Assembly: GCA_028874195.1 (NCBI GenBank)
Contig: JAPPLM010000041.1
Location: 40,653-104,652, forward strand
Reading direction: 5' to 3'
DNA length: 64,000 nucleotides
Source: Chloroflexota bacterium
GTDB lineage: Bacteria > Chloroflexota > UBA11872 > VXOZ01
Below, piece by piece: positions 26,457-35,332 of this stretch. Below the pieces are notes generated by a model. The model was given only the letters and a program-made list of their open reading frames with translations. It did not search any database and was not told the DNA's origin. The translations under genes and the position numbers were made by a program. How positions within the stretch are numbered: position 1 is the stretch's first letter; each line of letters opens with the position of its first letter.

Positions 26457-26488
26457 TACCAATTGGTTCGGGCCAATTCGAGCCAAAG

Positions 26489-26528
26489 TGCAAAAGCCGG
26501 TCTCACGTTTGAGACCGGCCTTTTGCAT
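26489..26528 (+). terminator. Intrinsic terminator after the propeller lipoprotein
   Basis: A 16-bp stem with one bulged C around a CGTT loop, starting GCAAAAGCCGGTCTCA, followed by CATTT; its A-rich and T-rich flanks let it act in both directions. The remaining bases to 26743 hold no supported gene. Confidence 0.85.
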
Positions 26529-26743
26529 TTCGTCAGTTTGTTACACCTGAAGGGTAGAGTCGTAGTAGCCAGGTACGCCAAACCCCTTCTGACGAATTGC
26601 GAGATCCGCCTTAGGCCAAGTGGCTGACCAGATCGCTTGCAACCCAGATCTCGCCGCTTTTAGCCATAGGTAACCGTACCTATCCCACACTCAAAAGGCC
26701 AGTACGGGAGACCGCGCGACTTGACAAGTTTCGCTGCCTGCCG

Positions 26744-28651
26744 TCAATAGAGCTTCGTCAATTCCACTCCCGTGTAGTACATCTTGAGGATTTGGTCGTA
26801 GGTCATCCCTCTATTGGCCAGCGTGATAACGCTCCTCATCGGCATGCCCCAGCCGTGCCCGTCTAGCGTCATACCTTCGCTCACCGGGTCCGGCACGCTC
26901 ACCGCCCAGGGAAAGTTACTCCACGACCGCGTTCTCCCGTCGGCCGTCGCATAGTAAGCGGCGCGGATCAACTTGCCGTCATAGGTCAGTACCTGCCCCC
27001 GTGTCGCGTTGGCGGCCGCCTCCAAATTGCTGCCAAACGTCTCCCGGTAGTACCCCAAGTACAATTGGTGGGAGCCGTCGTACGGTTTGTACTCCTTCTC
27101 CGTGCCCGCGGTGATGTCGAATGGTTCCTTGCCGCAGATGCACCCCAGACCCGGCCATTGCGGATCCATGTGCGAGAGCGCGTAGGTGCGGTAGGCCACC
27201 GTCGCCGCTTTCAATCCCTCGAATGGGAAGTCTTCCGGCTCTTCACCAATTCCCTTTACGTAATACTCCATGGGCAGTTCATTGATCGCCCACAGGCGCT
27301 GCGAGTGGGCCGAGTAGCGCACTTCAACCACATTCCGGTATTGCTGGAAGTTGGGCAAATCAAGGACGGACAGAATGGTGTTGTCGTCCGCTACAAAACG
27401 CGCGAAAGTGGACACTTCCGCCACGTCTCTGCTATTGAGCGTCAAGCGGTAGCGCAACCGCGCCGGGATGTGCGTCACCGTGACGATCTGGTCGGCCGTG
27501 AAGCTGCGAACTGTCCTCCCGTTCTCATCTTCAACATGAAATCTACCACTGCCCGAAATCCGCACGCTCGGTTCGGTAGTAGAGAAAACGCCGACCCGGA
27601 TGAGCATGCCGTCGGCGGCGCTGGCAACGACAGGGGTGGGCCGCGGCGTTGGCACTGGCGTGGGCGTGGGCAATGGGCTGTGTACGCTGAACGCTTGCCT
27701 GGTGGCAGCAGACGGATCGCGTACCGCCACCCAGCCGCGACCCTGCTGCCAAAAGTCCCATTGCAGCGTGTAAGCTCCCCCCTGCGCTGGCGTCGTAAGC
27801 GACACCTCAACGGTAGCTACACTGCCTGTAGAAACAAGGTTAGGGAGCGCTATCCGTGAACCTTCCAACACGGTGTTGCTCGCCTGATCAAGCCAACGAT
27901 ACCCCACCGAGACAGCCGACGGCCCTAACGGGGACCAACGCAAGATACCTGTGTTCTGCACGGCTACCTGCAAGTTGACGATCTGACTAGTCTTCAGCGT
28001 AGCGGGCATGCCCGTAACCCAGAACTGCCCACGGGGGCCTGCCTGCTGCGCCAATTCCTCACCAAGTAAGCCAAGGGTTATCTGATGCGTCTCCGGCAAC
28101 TGCGGATAATACTCGAACCGTGATCGCTGAAAATACTGTACGGTCTTACCGTTCTCTTGGATTACCTCAGAAGTCGGGTAGCCAAAGATGTCTAGTTTCC
28201 CGCGCGTATTGAAGAAGCGCAGGAAGGCACCGCTCACGATGTGGCCCGTCTCCGGAAAGTACCGTTGGTTCTCTGTTGTCCCAACAGGCGTCGCCTTGGG
28301 AAACGTGCGACCACTGGTAAGGATATCGCCAAGCAACCCCAGTTGTACTTCATAACGAGTCCCGGCGTGCTCGGGATGGTACTCGAAGCGCGCGCGTTGA
28401 AAGTACTGCACGGTGCGGCCGCCTTCTTGAATCTCCGGCGTAATCGGATACCCAAAGATTTCCACACCGCCGCGCTCCTCGAAGAAACGCTTGAAGCCAA
28501 AAGAGACCGATGCGCCGGTTTCAGGAAAGTAGATGGTGTGGTCGGTGGCATGCAGAGGCTGTGGCCACAGAGCGGCAAGCAACGCGAGGATGAAGATGAG
28601 GCCAACACGGTGTACGGGTTGCCGCATCGCGCTCAGGTAATTGCACGTCAT
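26744..28651 (-). CDS. Exported SpoIID/LytB-domain protein with YFPETGH-type repeats
   Basis: About 635 residues, exported (FILALLAALWPQPLHA signal). Order: two repeats containing IYFPETGASVSFGFKRFF and RYFPETGHIVSGAFLRFF with IFGYP; an Ig-like/CARDB-like beta domain (VAVQNTGILRW); a PTPTPVPTPRPTP linker; and a SpoIID domain with LPMEYYVKGIGEEPEDFPFE and LKAATVAYRTYALSH. SpoIID is a peptidoglycan lytic transglycosylase acting on denuded glycan; the Glu in GEEP fits the catalytic position. Sporulation genes are absent, so a wall-remodelling role is more likely. Start candidates: GTG 28669, ATG 28651, ATG 28627; 28651 chosen. Confidence 0.82.
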   Translation of the reverse strand: MTCNYLSAMRQPVHRVGLIFILALLAALWPQPLHATDHTIYFPETGASVSFGFKRFFEERGGVEIFGYPITPEIQEGGRTVQYFQRARFEYHPEHAGTRYEVQLGLLGDILTSGRTFPKATPVGTTENQRYFPETGHIVSGAFLRFFNTRGKLDIFGYPTSEVIQENGKTVQYFQRSRFEYYPQLPETHQITLGLLGEELAQQAGPRGQFWVTGMPATLKTSQIVNLQVAVQNTGILRWSPLGPSAVSVGYRWLDQASNTVLEGSRIALPNLVSTGSVATVEVSLTTPAQGGAYTLQWDFWQQGRGWVAVRDPSAATRQAFSVHSPLPTPTPVPTPRPTPVVASAADGMLIRVGVFSTTEPSVRISGSGRFHVEDENGRTVRSFTADQIVTVTHIPARLRYRLTLNSRDVAEVSTFARFVADDNTILSVLDLPNFQQYRNVVEVRYSAHSQRLWAINELPMEYYVKGIGEEPEDFPFEGLKAATVAYRTYALSHMDPQWPGLGCICGKEPFDITAGTEKEYKPYDGSHQLYLGYYRETFGSNLEAAANATRGQVLTYDGKLIRAAYYATADGRTRSWSNFPWAVSVPDPVSEGMTLDGHGWGMPMRSVITLANRGMTYDQILKMYYTGVELTKLY

Positions 28652-29014
28652 AGCAAGATGGTTCTCCACAGGGTTGTTCTGCGTTCGTGACGTATCCGGC
28701 TTGCGCGGCGGTGGCTATGCCACTTTGAGTTCGAAGCGATTAAGCAAAGATGCAAAGGTTGAAGAAAGCGACACTTCCGCGTTCGATTCAAATGGAGAAG
28801 GATGGCCTGCACGATTCCGAATAGGCTTGCGAAACAGCGTAAGCGAGCCGGAGATGCCCGGGCCGATAGAGGCAGAAAGCTAAACCGATCAAAGCGTTAC
28901 GAGGAAGAGAAAGAGATCACTGTCCCGATTATGACAAGACAGCGGGTGCTCCTTCTCTTAAGGGTACCACAATGAGCTATTTCGCAGTTCTCAGCCGGTA
29001 CGACCGGAGGAAGG
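28652..29014. other. Intergenic region, no gene seen
   Basis: Lies between the 5' end of the SpoIID-like gene and the 3' end of thrS. A short CCGGT-ACG-ACCGG hairpin at 28994-29006 follows thrS but has no T-tract. An open plus-strand frame of 80 codons has no homologue I recognise and no ribosome binding site. Confidence 0.3.
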
Positions 29015-30802
29015 TCACAAGGTCTCGGAGCGAGATTCCGCGCTTTCTCGCACCATGGCGCAGAAATCCGCGACCGGCAGCGCGCCGCGGTTCTCACCCG
29101 TGCGCAGGCGGACGTTGACCGCGCCGTCACTGATTTCGCGGTCTCCCACCACAGCCATATACGGTACTTTCTGAAGCTGGGCGTCGCGTATCTTGGCGTT
29201 CATTCGTTCGGAACGCGTATCCACTTCCGCGCGGAGGTCGGCTTGGGTAAGTTCCGCCCCAACCTGCTGCGCATACTCGTTATGGCGGTCGGCAATGGGA
29301 ATCACTGCGACCTGGACAGGCGCCAACCAAACAGGGAACGCGCCGCCGTAGTGTTCGAGCAAGATACCGAAGAAGCGTTCGATTGAACCGTAGAGGGCGC
29401 GGTGGATCATGTACGGCCTATGCGCGGCGCCATCCTCACCTATGTATTCCAGCCCAAAGGTCTGCGGCAGCCAAAAGTCGAACTGAATCGTCGATAGCTG
29501 CCAGGGACGGCCCAGCACGTCGACAATCTTTATGTCAACTTTTGGCCCATAGAAGGCAGCCTCTCCCTCCATCCGCTTATAGTCAAGGCTAAGGCCTTCG
29601 AGCGCGCCTACCAGGCCGGACTCTGCCATTTCCCAGTCTTGCGCTTCGCCTGCGTATTTGCTTGATTCACCGTGTTGCCACGTACTCAACTCCAACTGAA
29701 GGTCTTTGAAGCCGTAGGTTTCAAGAATCTCCAGGCAGAAGCGCAACACGCGCTCAAGTTCACTATCCATCTGTTCCGGCCGGCAGAACAAGTGGGCATC
29801 GTCCTGCGTAAAGCCGCGTGCGCGCAGCAAGCCGTGCAGCACGCCCGACCTCTCGTAGCGATAGACCGTCCCGGCTTCCGTATAGCGCAGCGGCAGGTCG
29901 CGGTAACTGCGCGTACGGCTTTTGTAGACCTGAATGTGAAAGGGACAATTCATCGGTTTCAGATAGTACTGCTGCTCGTCGATTTCCACCGGGGCGTACA
30001 TGTTGTCCGCGAACCAATTCAGGTGTCCGCTCGTTCGCCAGAGATCCGCTCTGCCGATGTGCGGCGTGTAGACGAACTCATAGCCGCCGGCCCGATGGCT
30101 GTCGCGCCAAAAGTCCTCCATGACGCTGCGCACGTGTCCGCCCTTGGCGTGCCAGACCACGAGGCCAGGGCCGATTTCGTCAGAAAAGCTGAAGAGGTCG
30201 AGTTCGCGGCCAAGCCGACGGTGGTCGCGCCGCTCTGCCTCTTCCAGGAAGTTCAAGTATGTCCTGAGCTCCTTCTTGGATTCCCAGGCCGTGCCGTACA
30301 CGCGTTGCAGTTGCTGGCGGTTCTCATCGCCCCGCCAGTACGCGCCGGCAGTGCGCAGCAGCTTGAACGCTTTCACCGCCCCTGTCGTTTCCACGTGGGG
30401 TCCTTCGCAAAGATCAATGAAGTCGCCGTTCTGGTAGATGCTCACCTGCTCGGCGTTGGCGTCCCGCTCCAAGTCTTCGATAAGCTCCACCTTGTAGTCT
30501 TGACCTTGCTCCCGGAAGAAGGCTTTTGCCTCCTCAACCGGCATCGTGGAGTGCTCAAATGGCTGATTTTGGCGAATAATCCGCTCCATGCGCTCGCTCA
30601 ACGCATCGATGTCTTCCGGAGTCAGCGTTCGCGGGAGATCAAAGTCGTAATAGAAACCATCGTCTATGGCGGGACCGATGGTTAGCCTGGCTTCCGGCAT
30701 GTATTCCAACATGGCCGTCGCGAGCACATGTGCAGCAGAGTGTCGCATTGTATGCAGGCGCTCCGCCGCTTGTTTGTCTTTGTTCCCTTGTGATTCCGGC
30801 AT
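29015..30802 (-). CDS. thrS: Threonyl-tRNA synthetase lacking the TGS domain
   Basis: Class II synthetase for tRNA-Thr, 595 residues against ~640 usual. The editing domain starts at once (HTMRHSAAHVLATAMLEYMP, with editing HxxxH motif), so the N-terminal TGS domain (~60 residues) is missing. The catalytic core has LKPMNCPFHIQVYKS (zinc Cys), motif 2 TEAGTVYRYERSGVLHGLLR and VRGFTQDDAHLF, and motif 3 ALYGSIERFFGILLEHYGG; the anticodon domain is VQVAVIPIADRHNEYAQQVG. GGAG lies 8 nt before the ATG. A leader of ~300 nt with an attenuator precedes it. Confidence 0.95.
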   Translation of the reverse strand: MPESQGNKDKQAAERLHTMRHSAAHVLATAMLEYMPEARLTIGPAIDDGFYYDFDLPRTLTPEDIDALSERMERIIRQNQPFEHSTMPVEEAKAFFREQGQDYKVELIEDLERDANAEQVSIYQNGDFIDLCEGPHVETTGAVKAFKLLRTAGAYWRGDENRQQLQRVYGTAWESKKELRTYLNFLEEAERRDHRRLGRELDLFSFSDEIGPGLVVWHAKGGHVRSVMEDFWRDSHRAGGYEFVYTPHIGRADLWRTSGHLNWFADNMYAPVEIDEQQYYLKPMNCPFHIQVYKSRTRSYRDLPLRYTEAGTVYRYERSGVLHGLLRARGFTQDDAHLFCRPEQMDSELERVLRFCLEILETYGFKDLQLELSTWQHGESSKYAGEAQDWEMAESGLVGALEGLSLDYKRMEGEAAFYGPKVDIKIVDVLGRPWQLSTIQFDFWLPQTFGLEYIGEDGAAHRPYMIHRALYGSIERFFGILLEHYGGAFPVWLAPVQVAVIPIADRHNEYAQQVGAELTQADLRAEVDTRSERMNAKIRDAQLQKVPYMAVVGDREISDGAVNVRLRTGENRGALPVADFCAMVRESAESRSETL

Positions 30803-30850
30803 GTTTCATTCTCCTAAACGCAACTCAGATTGAAGATAGATCAAGATTAA

Positions 30851-30943
30851 GGCAAAAGAAAAAGCCCCTCGCTTCAGGCATGGGCGAGAGGCCTCAGGTT
30901 GCTACTTTCAATATAGAAGAACAGGTCTTACGGTCCTCTCGCC
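30851..30943 (-). promoter_or_regulatory. thrS leader attenuator (terminator with competing antiterminator)
   Basis: On the minus strand a stem of GCCTCTCGC with GCGAGGGGC (30884-30892 with 30864-30872; one T-G wobble) is followed by TTTTTCTTTT: an intrinsic terminator about 50 nt before the thrS start. Upstream in the transcript, GGCGAGAGG (30935-30943) is perfectly complementary to CCTCTCGCC (30883-30891), the 5' arm of that terminator. The two pairings exclude each other, the layout of a transcription attenuator. I do not find a T-box sequence (TGGNACC), so the sensing element is unidentified. Confidence 0.75.
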
Positions 30944-31083
30944 ACGTGCACAGAGAGTCCAGCCGTGGTGATACGGGCAATGCATCGCGATACGAGTGGA
31001 AACCCACTTGAACGATACACCAATCACCATCTCCTCGCTGCGCTACGGCAAGCGTGACGTAAAGACAACAACCATCAGATACG

Positions 31084-31112
31084 ATGCTACCGGAGCGAGA
31101 CCCTACTGTCAA
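31084..31112 (-). promoter_or_regulatory. Promoter of thrS
   Basis: TTGACA, a 17-nt spacer and TAGCAT on the minus strand, a near-consensus promoter. Transcription would start near 31077 and give a leader of about 275 nt to the thrS ATG. No other gene lies between. Confidence 0.7.
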
Positions 31113-31212
31113 CGATTGGGCGTTCTCATTAGCGAACTCAGCCGGGGCGTGTCCGGTTCTCCGCTGTATTTCTCGGTGGAGCGCGTACTCTGCGGTTTCG
31201 CCAACGCTCCGT

Positions 31213-31632
31213 TCATGTGCGAGAGGCATCCCTCCAGAGACGGGCGCTCACCGTGCCCATGAGTATGATGAATAACGGGTTTATGTAGGACCAGAAGATT
31301 AACCGAAGTTCGCTTTGCCCTTCCTCACCGACAGTGAGATCATCGAACCAATTCCAGAAGAACCAGATCGCCAGCACCGCGGCGGCGTAGAACGCCGTGT
31401 TGGCGAAGATATACTCGCGACCGGTGCTGCTGCCAGCACTAAGACCTCTCTTGTTGAGGTAGGTCGCAATGAGCGCGACGGCCACGCCAAAAGCGATAAA
31501 CCAGTTGAGCACATTCCACGTCCAATTGATGTCCACCGTATCCGGGTAGAACGGACTGAATAGGAGTTGGAACAGTACGGCGATGGCTATCAGACTGAGG
31601 ATGAGGGCGAGTACCTTCTTTAGCGCGTTCAT
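31213..31632 (-). CDS. Four-helix membrane protein, unknown function
   Basis: 139 residues with four predicted membrane helices (LALILSLIAIAVLFQLL, NWFIAFGVAVALIATYL, NTAFYAAAVLAIWFFWNWF, INPLFIILMGTVSARL). ATG 31632 is preceded by GGAGAGG at 5 nt; the GTG at 31638 overlaps the site. It ends about 100 nt before the thrS promoter and points the same way. No family recognised. Confidence 0.65.
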   Translation of the reverse strand: MNALKKVLALILSLIAIAVLFQLLFSPFYPDTVDINWTWNVLNWFIAFGVAVALIATYLNKRGLSAGSSTGREYIFANTAFYAAAVLAIWFFWNWFDDLTVGEEGQSELRLIFWSYINPLFIILMGTVSARLWRDASRT

Positions 31633-31957
31633 AGTCACCTCTCCAGGCTGGCCTAGACGATCACGTCATCCGCAACGGACAAAGCCATGTTACCACGTGT
31701 CAAACCAGAGTAAAGCCGTGTTCTTGCAGCACGACTCCTGGGATGAGGTTAGCGTCCGCACGTAGAAGAGCGGCGTACCCGGGTAGAATTGACCAGTCTG
31801 AAGGGTGTGTGAAAAGCGGGGATGCACTATACTGTGCGCAAGGATGACAAAGCGCTTCCTGAAACTTCGACTGCATGGGTATCTGCCGTAAAGGCGCCAC
31901 TGCTTAGCGCCACCCAAGTCTCAGTTTCTTAGGCACTTTCCAAGAGAGGACACAGCG
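31633..31957. other. Intergenic region between divergent genes
   Basis: No gene seen. A TATACT at 31828-31833 on the plus strand could be the -10 of the larA-like gene 125 nt downstream, but its -35 is poor. Confidence 0.3.
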
Positions 31958-33241
31958 ATGCAAGTCGATCTCGCCTACGGCCGCACGGGATTACCGGTAA
32001 CTCTGCCGGATGAGAACGTGGACGTAGTAGAACCGATCGATCTGCCGGGGGTCGCGGATCCCCTTGTTGCTCTGCGCGAATCACTGCGTCAACCCATAGG
32101 CACGCGACCGCTTGCCGAGCTTGCCGGAGCGGAGGATACCGTCGCAATCGTCTTCTGCGACATTACCCGGCCGGCGCCGAATCACCTTATGGTACCGGCA
32201 ATCCTCGCTGAACTGGCGCACATTCCCCGTGAGAACTTCGTGCTCATCAATGCCACCGGCATGCATCGTCCCAATACCGAAGCAGAACTGTGCGGAATGT
32301 TAGGTGAGGAGGTTGTAGCCAACTACCGCACTGTCAACCATGATTCGACGGACAAATCCCAATTACGCTACCTTGGGGAGACCTCCTCCGGCGGACCCGT
32401 GTGGATCAACACCCACTACCTCGACGCCTCGGTCAAGATTCTCACCGGCTTCATCGAGCCGCACTTCTTTGCGGGTTTCAGCGGCGGCGCGAAGCTCATC
32501 CTGCCCGGCATTGCCGGCGCGGACTCCGTCATGCACAACCACAACGCGGCCATGATCGGCCATCCCAAAGCGACGTGGGGACACCTGGAGGGCAATCCTA
32601 TCCACCGCGAGCAACGCGAGGCGGCTGCGCTCTGCCCGCCCGATCTCAGCTTGAACGTTACCATCAACAAGCGCAAAGAGATCACGGGCGTCTTTGCCGG
32701 TGAGATGCTCCAGGCTCATGCAGCCGGCTGCGCGTTCGCCCGCCGTTCCGTCATGCGGCCGGTGGCCGAGCCGTACGACATCGTCATTACGACGAATAGC
32801 GGCTATCCCCTCGACCTGAATCTCTACCAGGCCGTGAAGGGCATGTCGGCGGCGTATCAAGTGGTGAAGCAGGGTGGCGCCATCGTCATTGCCGCCGAGT
32901 GCTCAGAGGGCATTGGACACGGCCACTTCGAGGACCTCTTGCAGGAGCGGGACACGCCTGCCGCGTTGCTTGACCTGATAAACAGCCCGGGGTTCTCCCG
33001 TTTCGACCAGTGGGAAGCCCAGATATTGGCGCAAATCCTCTTGAAAGCAGAGGTGCACCTGTATGCCGAGAATCTCTCGGACCAGTCAATTGAAGACGCG
33101 CACCTCACGCCCTGCCGCTCGATAGAGGGTACCGTGGCCGCCCTGCGAGAGAAATTTGGGCCGGGCGCTCGCATCTGTGTCCTGCCCATGGGGCCCCTGA
33201 CCATTCCCTATGTTGCTGAGCCGGCGTTGGCAACGGTCTAG
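31958..33241 (+). CDS. LarA family (nickel-pincer) racemase/epimerase-like protein
   Basis: 427-residue member of the lactate racemase LarA family, which uses the nickel-pincer nucleotide NPN to racemise 2-hydroxy acids. Conserved blocks: DITRPAPNHLMVPAIL, NATGMHRPNTEAEL (His of the LarA His108 position), IEPHFFAGFSGGAKLILPG (His174 and the NPN-linked Lys184 positions) and SVMHNHNAAM near the metal His200. The active-site residues are intact, so it should be functional if NPN is made; larB, larC and larE are not in the window. Many family members act on other hydroxy acids, so lactate is not assured. Confidence 0.85.
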   Translation: MQVDLAYGRTGLPVTLPDENVDVVEPIDLPGVADPLVALRESLRQPIGTRPLAELAGAEDTVAIVFCDITRPAPNHLMVPAILAELAHIPRENFVLINATGMHRPNTEAELCGMLGEEVVANYRTVNHDSTDKSQLRYLGETSSGGPVWINTHYLDASVKILTGFIEPHFFAGFSGGAKLILPGIAGADSVMHNHNAAMIGHPKATWGHLEGNPIHREQREAAALCPPDLSLNVTINKRKEITGVFAGEMLQAHAAGCAFARRSVMRPVAEPYDIVITTNSGYPLDLNLYQAVKGMSAAYQVVKQGGAIVIAAECSEGIGHGHFEDLLQERDTPAALLDLINSPGFSRFDQWEAQILAQILLKAEVHLYAENLSDQSIEDAHLTPCRSIEGTVAALREKFGPGARICVLPMGPLTIPYVAEPALATV

Positions 33242-33252
33242 GGCTTCCCGGT

Positions 33253-34398
33253 CTATGACCTGCGGCTCCCGCTGTAGCCTTCCGACGGAATGGTCGTTGA
33301 CGGCGGCGCCAGACGCGCTCCCGGATCCACGTCGAGAGTCATGTCGGATACCAGGCCTTGTTGCAGGCGATAGTATCCGCACGCGCCAATCATAGCGGCA
33401 TTGTCGGTGCAAAAGGCAAAGTCCGGAATCCGCACCGGCACCGGCGCATGCGCGACGATCTCTTCGCGCAAGAGGCTATTGGCAGCCACGCCGCCAACCA
33501 CCAGTATCATTTGGACCTTGAATTCTCTGGCGGCATCAACAGTCTTGGCAACCAGGACATCCGACACGGACTGCTGAAAACTGGCCGCAACCTGAGCGAC
33601 ATAGAGCGGCACGTCCGTAGTCACAATACCGCCAGGACTTGTCGCAAGTGGTTCTGAAAGGTCCTGATCCTTCATACGACTCTGCATGTACCGCAAGACG
33701 GCGGTCTTCACGCCGCTAAAGCTGAACTCATACGTGCCCTGCATCCAGGCCCTAGGCAAGTCCACCATGTTCCGTCGCCCTCGTAGCCCGTAGCGCGAGA
33801 GTTGCTCTGCAGCCAACTGGACTGCGGGGCCACCCGGGAAGGGCAGTCCGAGAATGCGCCCCACTTTATCGAATGCTTCACCGGCGGCGTCATCGCGTGT
33901 CGCGCCAATGAGGCCGTAGTCGCCATGCCCGCGCATGAGCACAAGCTCCGTGTGGCCGCCTGAGACAACCAAGGCAAGCAGCGGAAACTTCAACTCTTCT
34001 TCGACGTCTCGGCGCGCCCGTCGCGAGCGCGAGAGCCAAGCGGCGTAGACGTGACCCTCAAGGTGATTCACACCGATCAAGGGAACGCCGAGGGAGAAGG
34101 CGAGGGCTTTGGCAAAATTCACGCCCACCAAGAGCGCGCCCGCCAAGCCGGGGCCATACGTAACGGCGATCCCGTCCAGTTCTTCCCACGCCACATCCGC
34201 CGCGACCATGGCCTCCGTGACGACCGGCACTATGGCCTTGATATGCTGCCGCGAGGCCAACTCCGGCACCACACCCCCGTACTTCTGATGAATCTCGACC
34301 TGCGACGCGACTATGTTGGAGTGAACGTAACGTCCGTCTTCCACGACGGCTGCGGCAGTCTCATCGCACGAGGTCTCGATCGCGAGCAGAGTCGTCAA
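33253..34398 (-). CDS. tsaD: tRNA N6-adenosine threonylcarbamoyltransferase TsaD
   Basis: Catalytic subunit of t6A37 synthesis, transferring threonylcarbamoyl from TC-AMP to tRNAs that read ANN codons. 381 residues. LAIETSCDETAAAVV, VPELASRQHI (metal HxxxH: SRQHIKAIVPVV), GVNHLEGHVYAAWL and VSGGHTELVLM are signatures; VVGGVAANSLLREE is the C-terminal block. It overlaps rimI by 38 nt and is the last gene of the thiL-tsaE-tsaB-rimI-tsaD run. Confidence 0.97.
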   Translation of the reverse strand: MTTLLAIETSCDETAAAVVEDGRYVHSNIVASQVEIHQKYGGVVPELASRQHIKAIVPVVTEAMVAADVAWEELDGIAVTYGPGLAGALLVGVNFAKALAFSLGVPLIGVNHLEGHVYAAWLSRSRRARRDVEEELKFPLLALVVSGGHTELVLMRGHGDYGLIGATRDDAAGEAFDKVGRILGLPFPGGPAVQLAAEQLSRYGLRGRRNMVDLPRAWMQGTYEFSFSGVKTAVLRYMQSRMKDQDLSEPLATSPGGIVTTDVPLYVAQVAASFQQSVSDVLVAKTVDAAREFKVQMILVVGGVAANSLLREEIVAHAPVPVRIPDFAFCTDNAAMIGACGYYRLQQGLVSDMTLDVDPGARLAPPSTTIPSEGYSGSRRS

Positions 34399-35146
34399 GA
34401 AACCCTCCTGTCTCAGGATACGTCGTTGTCCAGCTATGCCTGTGGCGGAGGCTAGCTATGCGCTTCTGGAACATCTTCTGAAATCCTGCCACGTTCACGT
34501 CTTCGCTCCACATTACCAACGCATCTTCGTGATTGTCACTGTAGTAGCGCGGACGGATCCCCGTAGAGCGAAATGAGTATTTCTTATAGAGAGAACGCGC
34601 CAGGGAGTTGGAAACGCGGACTTCAAGTGTCACCCAGCGCGCTGCGAGGCCAATGGCCACGTCGATGAGCGCCGTGAGCATGAGCTCCCCAACATACTGG
34701 CCCCGCACGTCCGGCCGTGATGCGATTGTCGTAATGTGGGCCTCATCCACCATGAGCCAGAGCCCCCCATACGCAACCAGCGTTGGTTTCCCATACCGCC
34801 ACTGGTCTTCGCTTTCCCTGTTGACAGACGGAAGAAGAGAGAGAGGAAACGGCCTTGGGCGCATTTGATTCGTTGTGGTCACGCGCACATCTGTTGCGGC
34901 ATCTGATACTGCATCCACGTCGCGAATAACCAGGTAACGTGCAAGTTTGTTCTCAACGATCTCCCGGCGGTAGGCATTGCGCGGCCAAGGCAAGGTGAAG
35001 CATGCTTCCTCGATGCTCCGCACCTCACCCACATCCTCCAATTCCATTGGCTCTATCCGCAGCTTCATAGGGTGAGGTTCGGGACGTCCGTCATAGATGG
35101 CTTTCGGTTGTTCCATCACGTTGTCCACATGTATGTCATTTCTCAC
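34361..35146 (-). CDS. rimI: Ribosomal protein alanine acetyltransferase RimI (GNAT), with insertion
   Basis: GNAT acetyltransferase that in known bacteria acetylates the N-terminus of ribosomal protein S18, and often lies between tsaB and tsaD as here. Core: MELEDVGEVRSIEEACFTLPWPRNAYR, EAHITTIASRPDVRGQYVGELML (acetyl-CoA loop) and LEVRVSNSLARSLYKKYSFRSTGIRPRYY. About 45 extra residues, partly low complexity, separate YLVIRD from VAYGGLWLMVD, and about 45 residues extend the C-terminus into the tsaD overlap. 261 residues if the GTG at 35146 is used; ATGs at 35116 and 35068 are equally possible. Confidence 0.88.
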   Translation of the reverse strand: MRNDIHVDNVMEQPKAIYDGRPEPHPMKLRIEPMELEDVGEVRSIEEACFTLPWPRNAYRREIVENKLARYLVIRDVDAVSDAATDVRVTTTNQMRPRPFPLSLLPSVNRESEDQWRYGKPTLVAYGGLWLMVDEAHITTIASRPDVRGQYVGELMLTALIDVAIGLAARWVTLEVRVSNSLARSLYKKYSFRSTGIRPRYYSDNHEDALVMWSEDVNVAGFQKMFQKRIASLRHRHSWTTTYPETGGFLDDSARDRDLVR

Positions 35147-35332
35147 TCGTTGAGGTCTGCGAGAAACATCGCTGCATTGCTGTGTCTCTCCACGCGGTAA
35201 GTAAGGCGACCACTGCCCTGCTCTCTATACTGTCGTCTGACCCTGTGCATGACATGTATCTCAAGGACCTACGCTACCTCCTGGCTATGCGACCGCAGAT
35301 CAGGCAGAGGTGGCTGTGCGCCATCTGCTCCA

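Noticed and set aside
26720..26750. TTGACA with a TCAATA at 17 nt on the plus strand
   Set aside because: It faces the 3' end of the SpoIID-like gene in antisense and no gene follows.
29672..30685. Plus-strand open frame of 337 codons
   Set aside because: Antisense to thrS, whose catalytic motifs are clear.
30908..31030. A 40-codon leader peptide in the thrS leader
   Set aside because: The Shine-Dalgarno spacing is poor, Thr codons are few, and ribosome stalling at its ACC codon would block the antiterminator, the opposite of the expected logic.
30803..31077. T-box riboswitch upstream of thrS
   Set aside because: No TGGNACC T-box and no recognisable specifier stem; only the terminator and antiterminator are supported.
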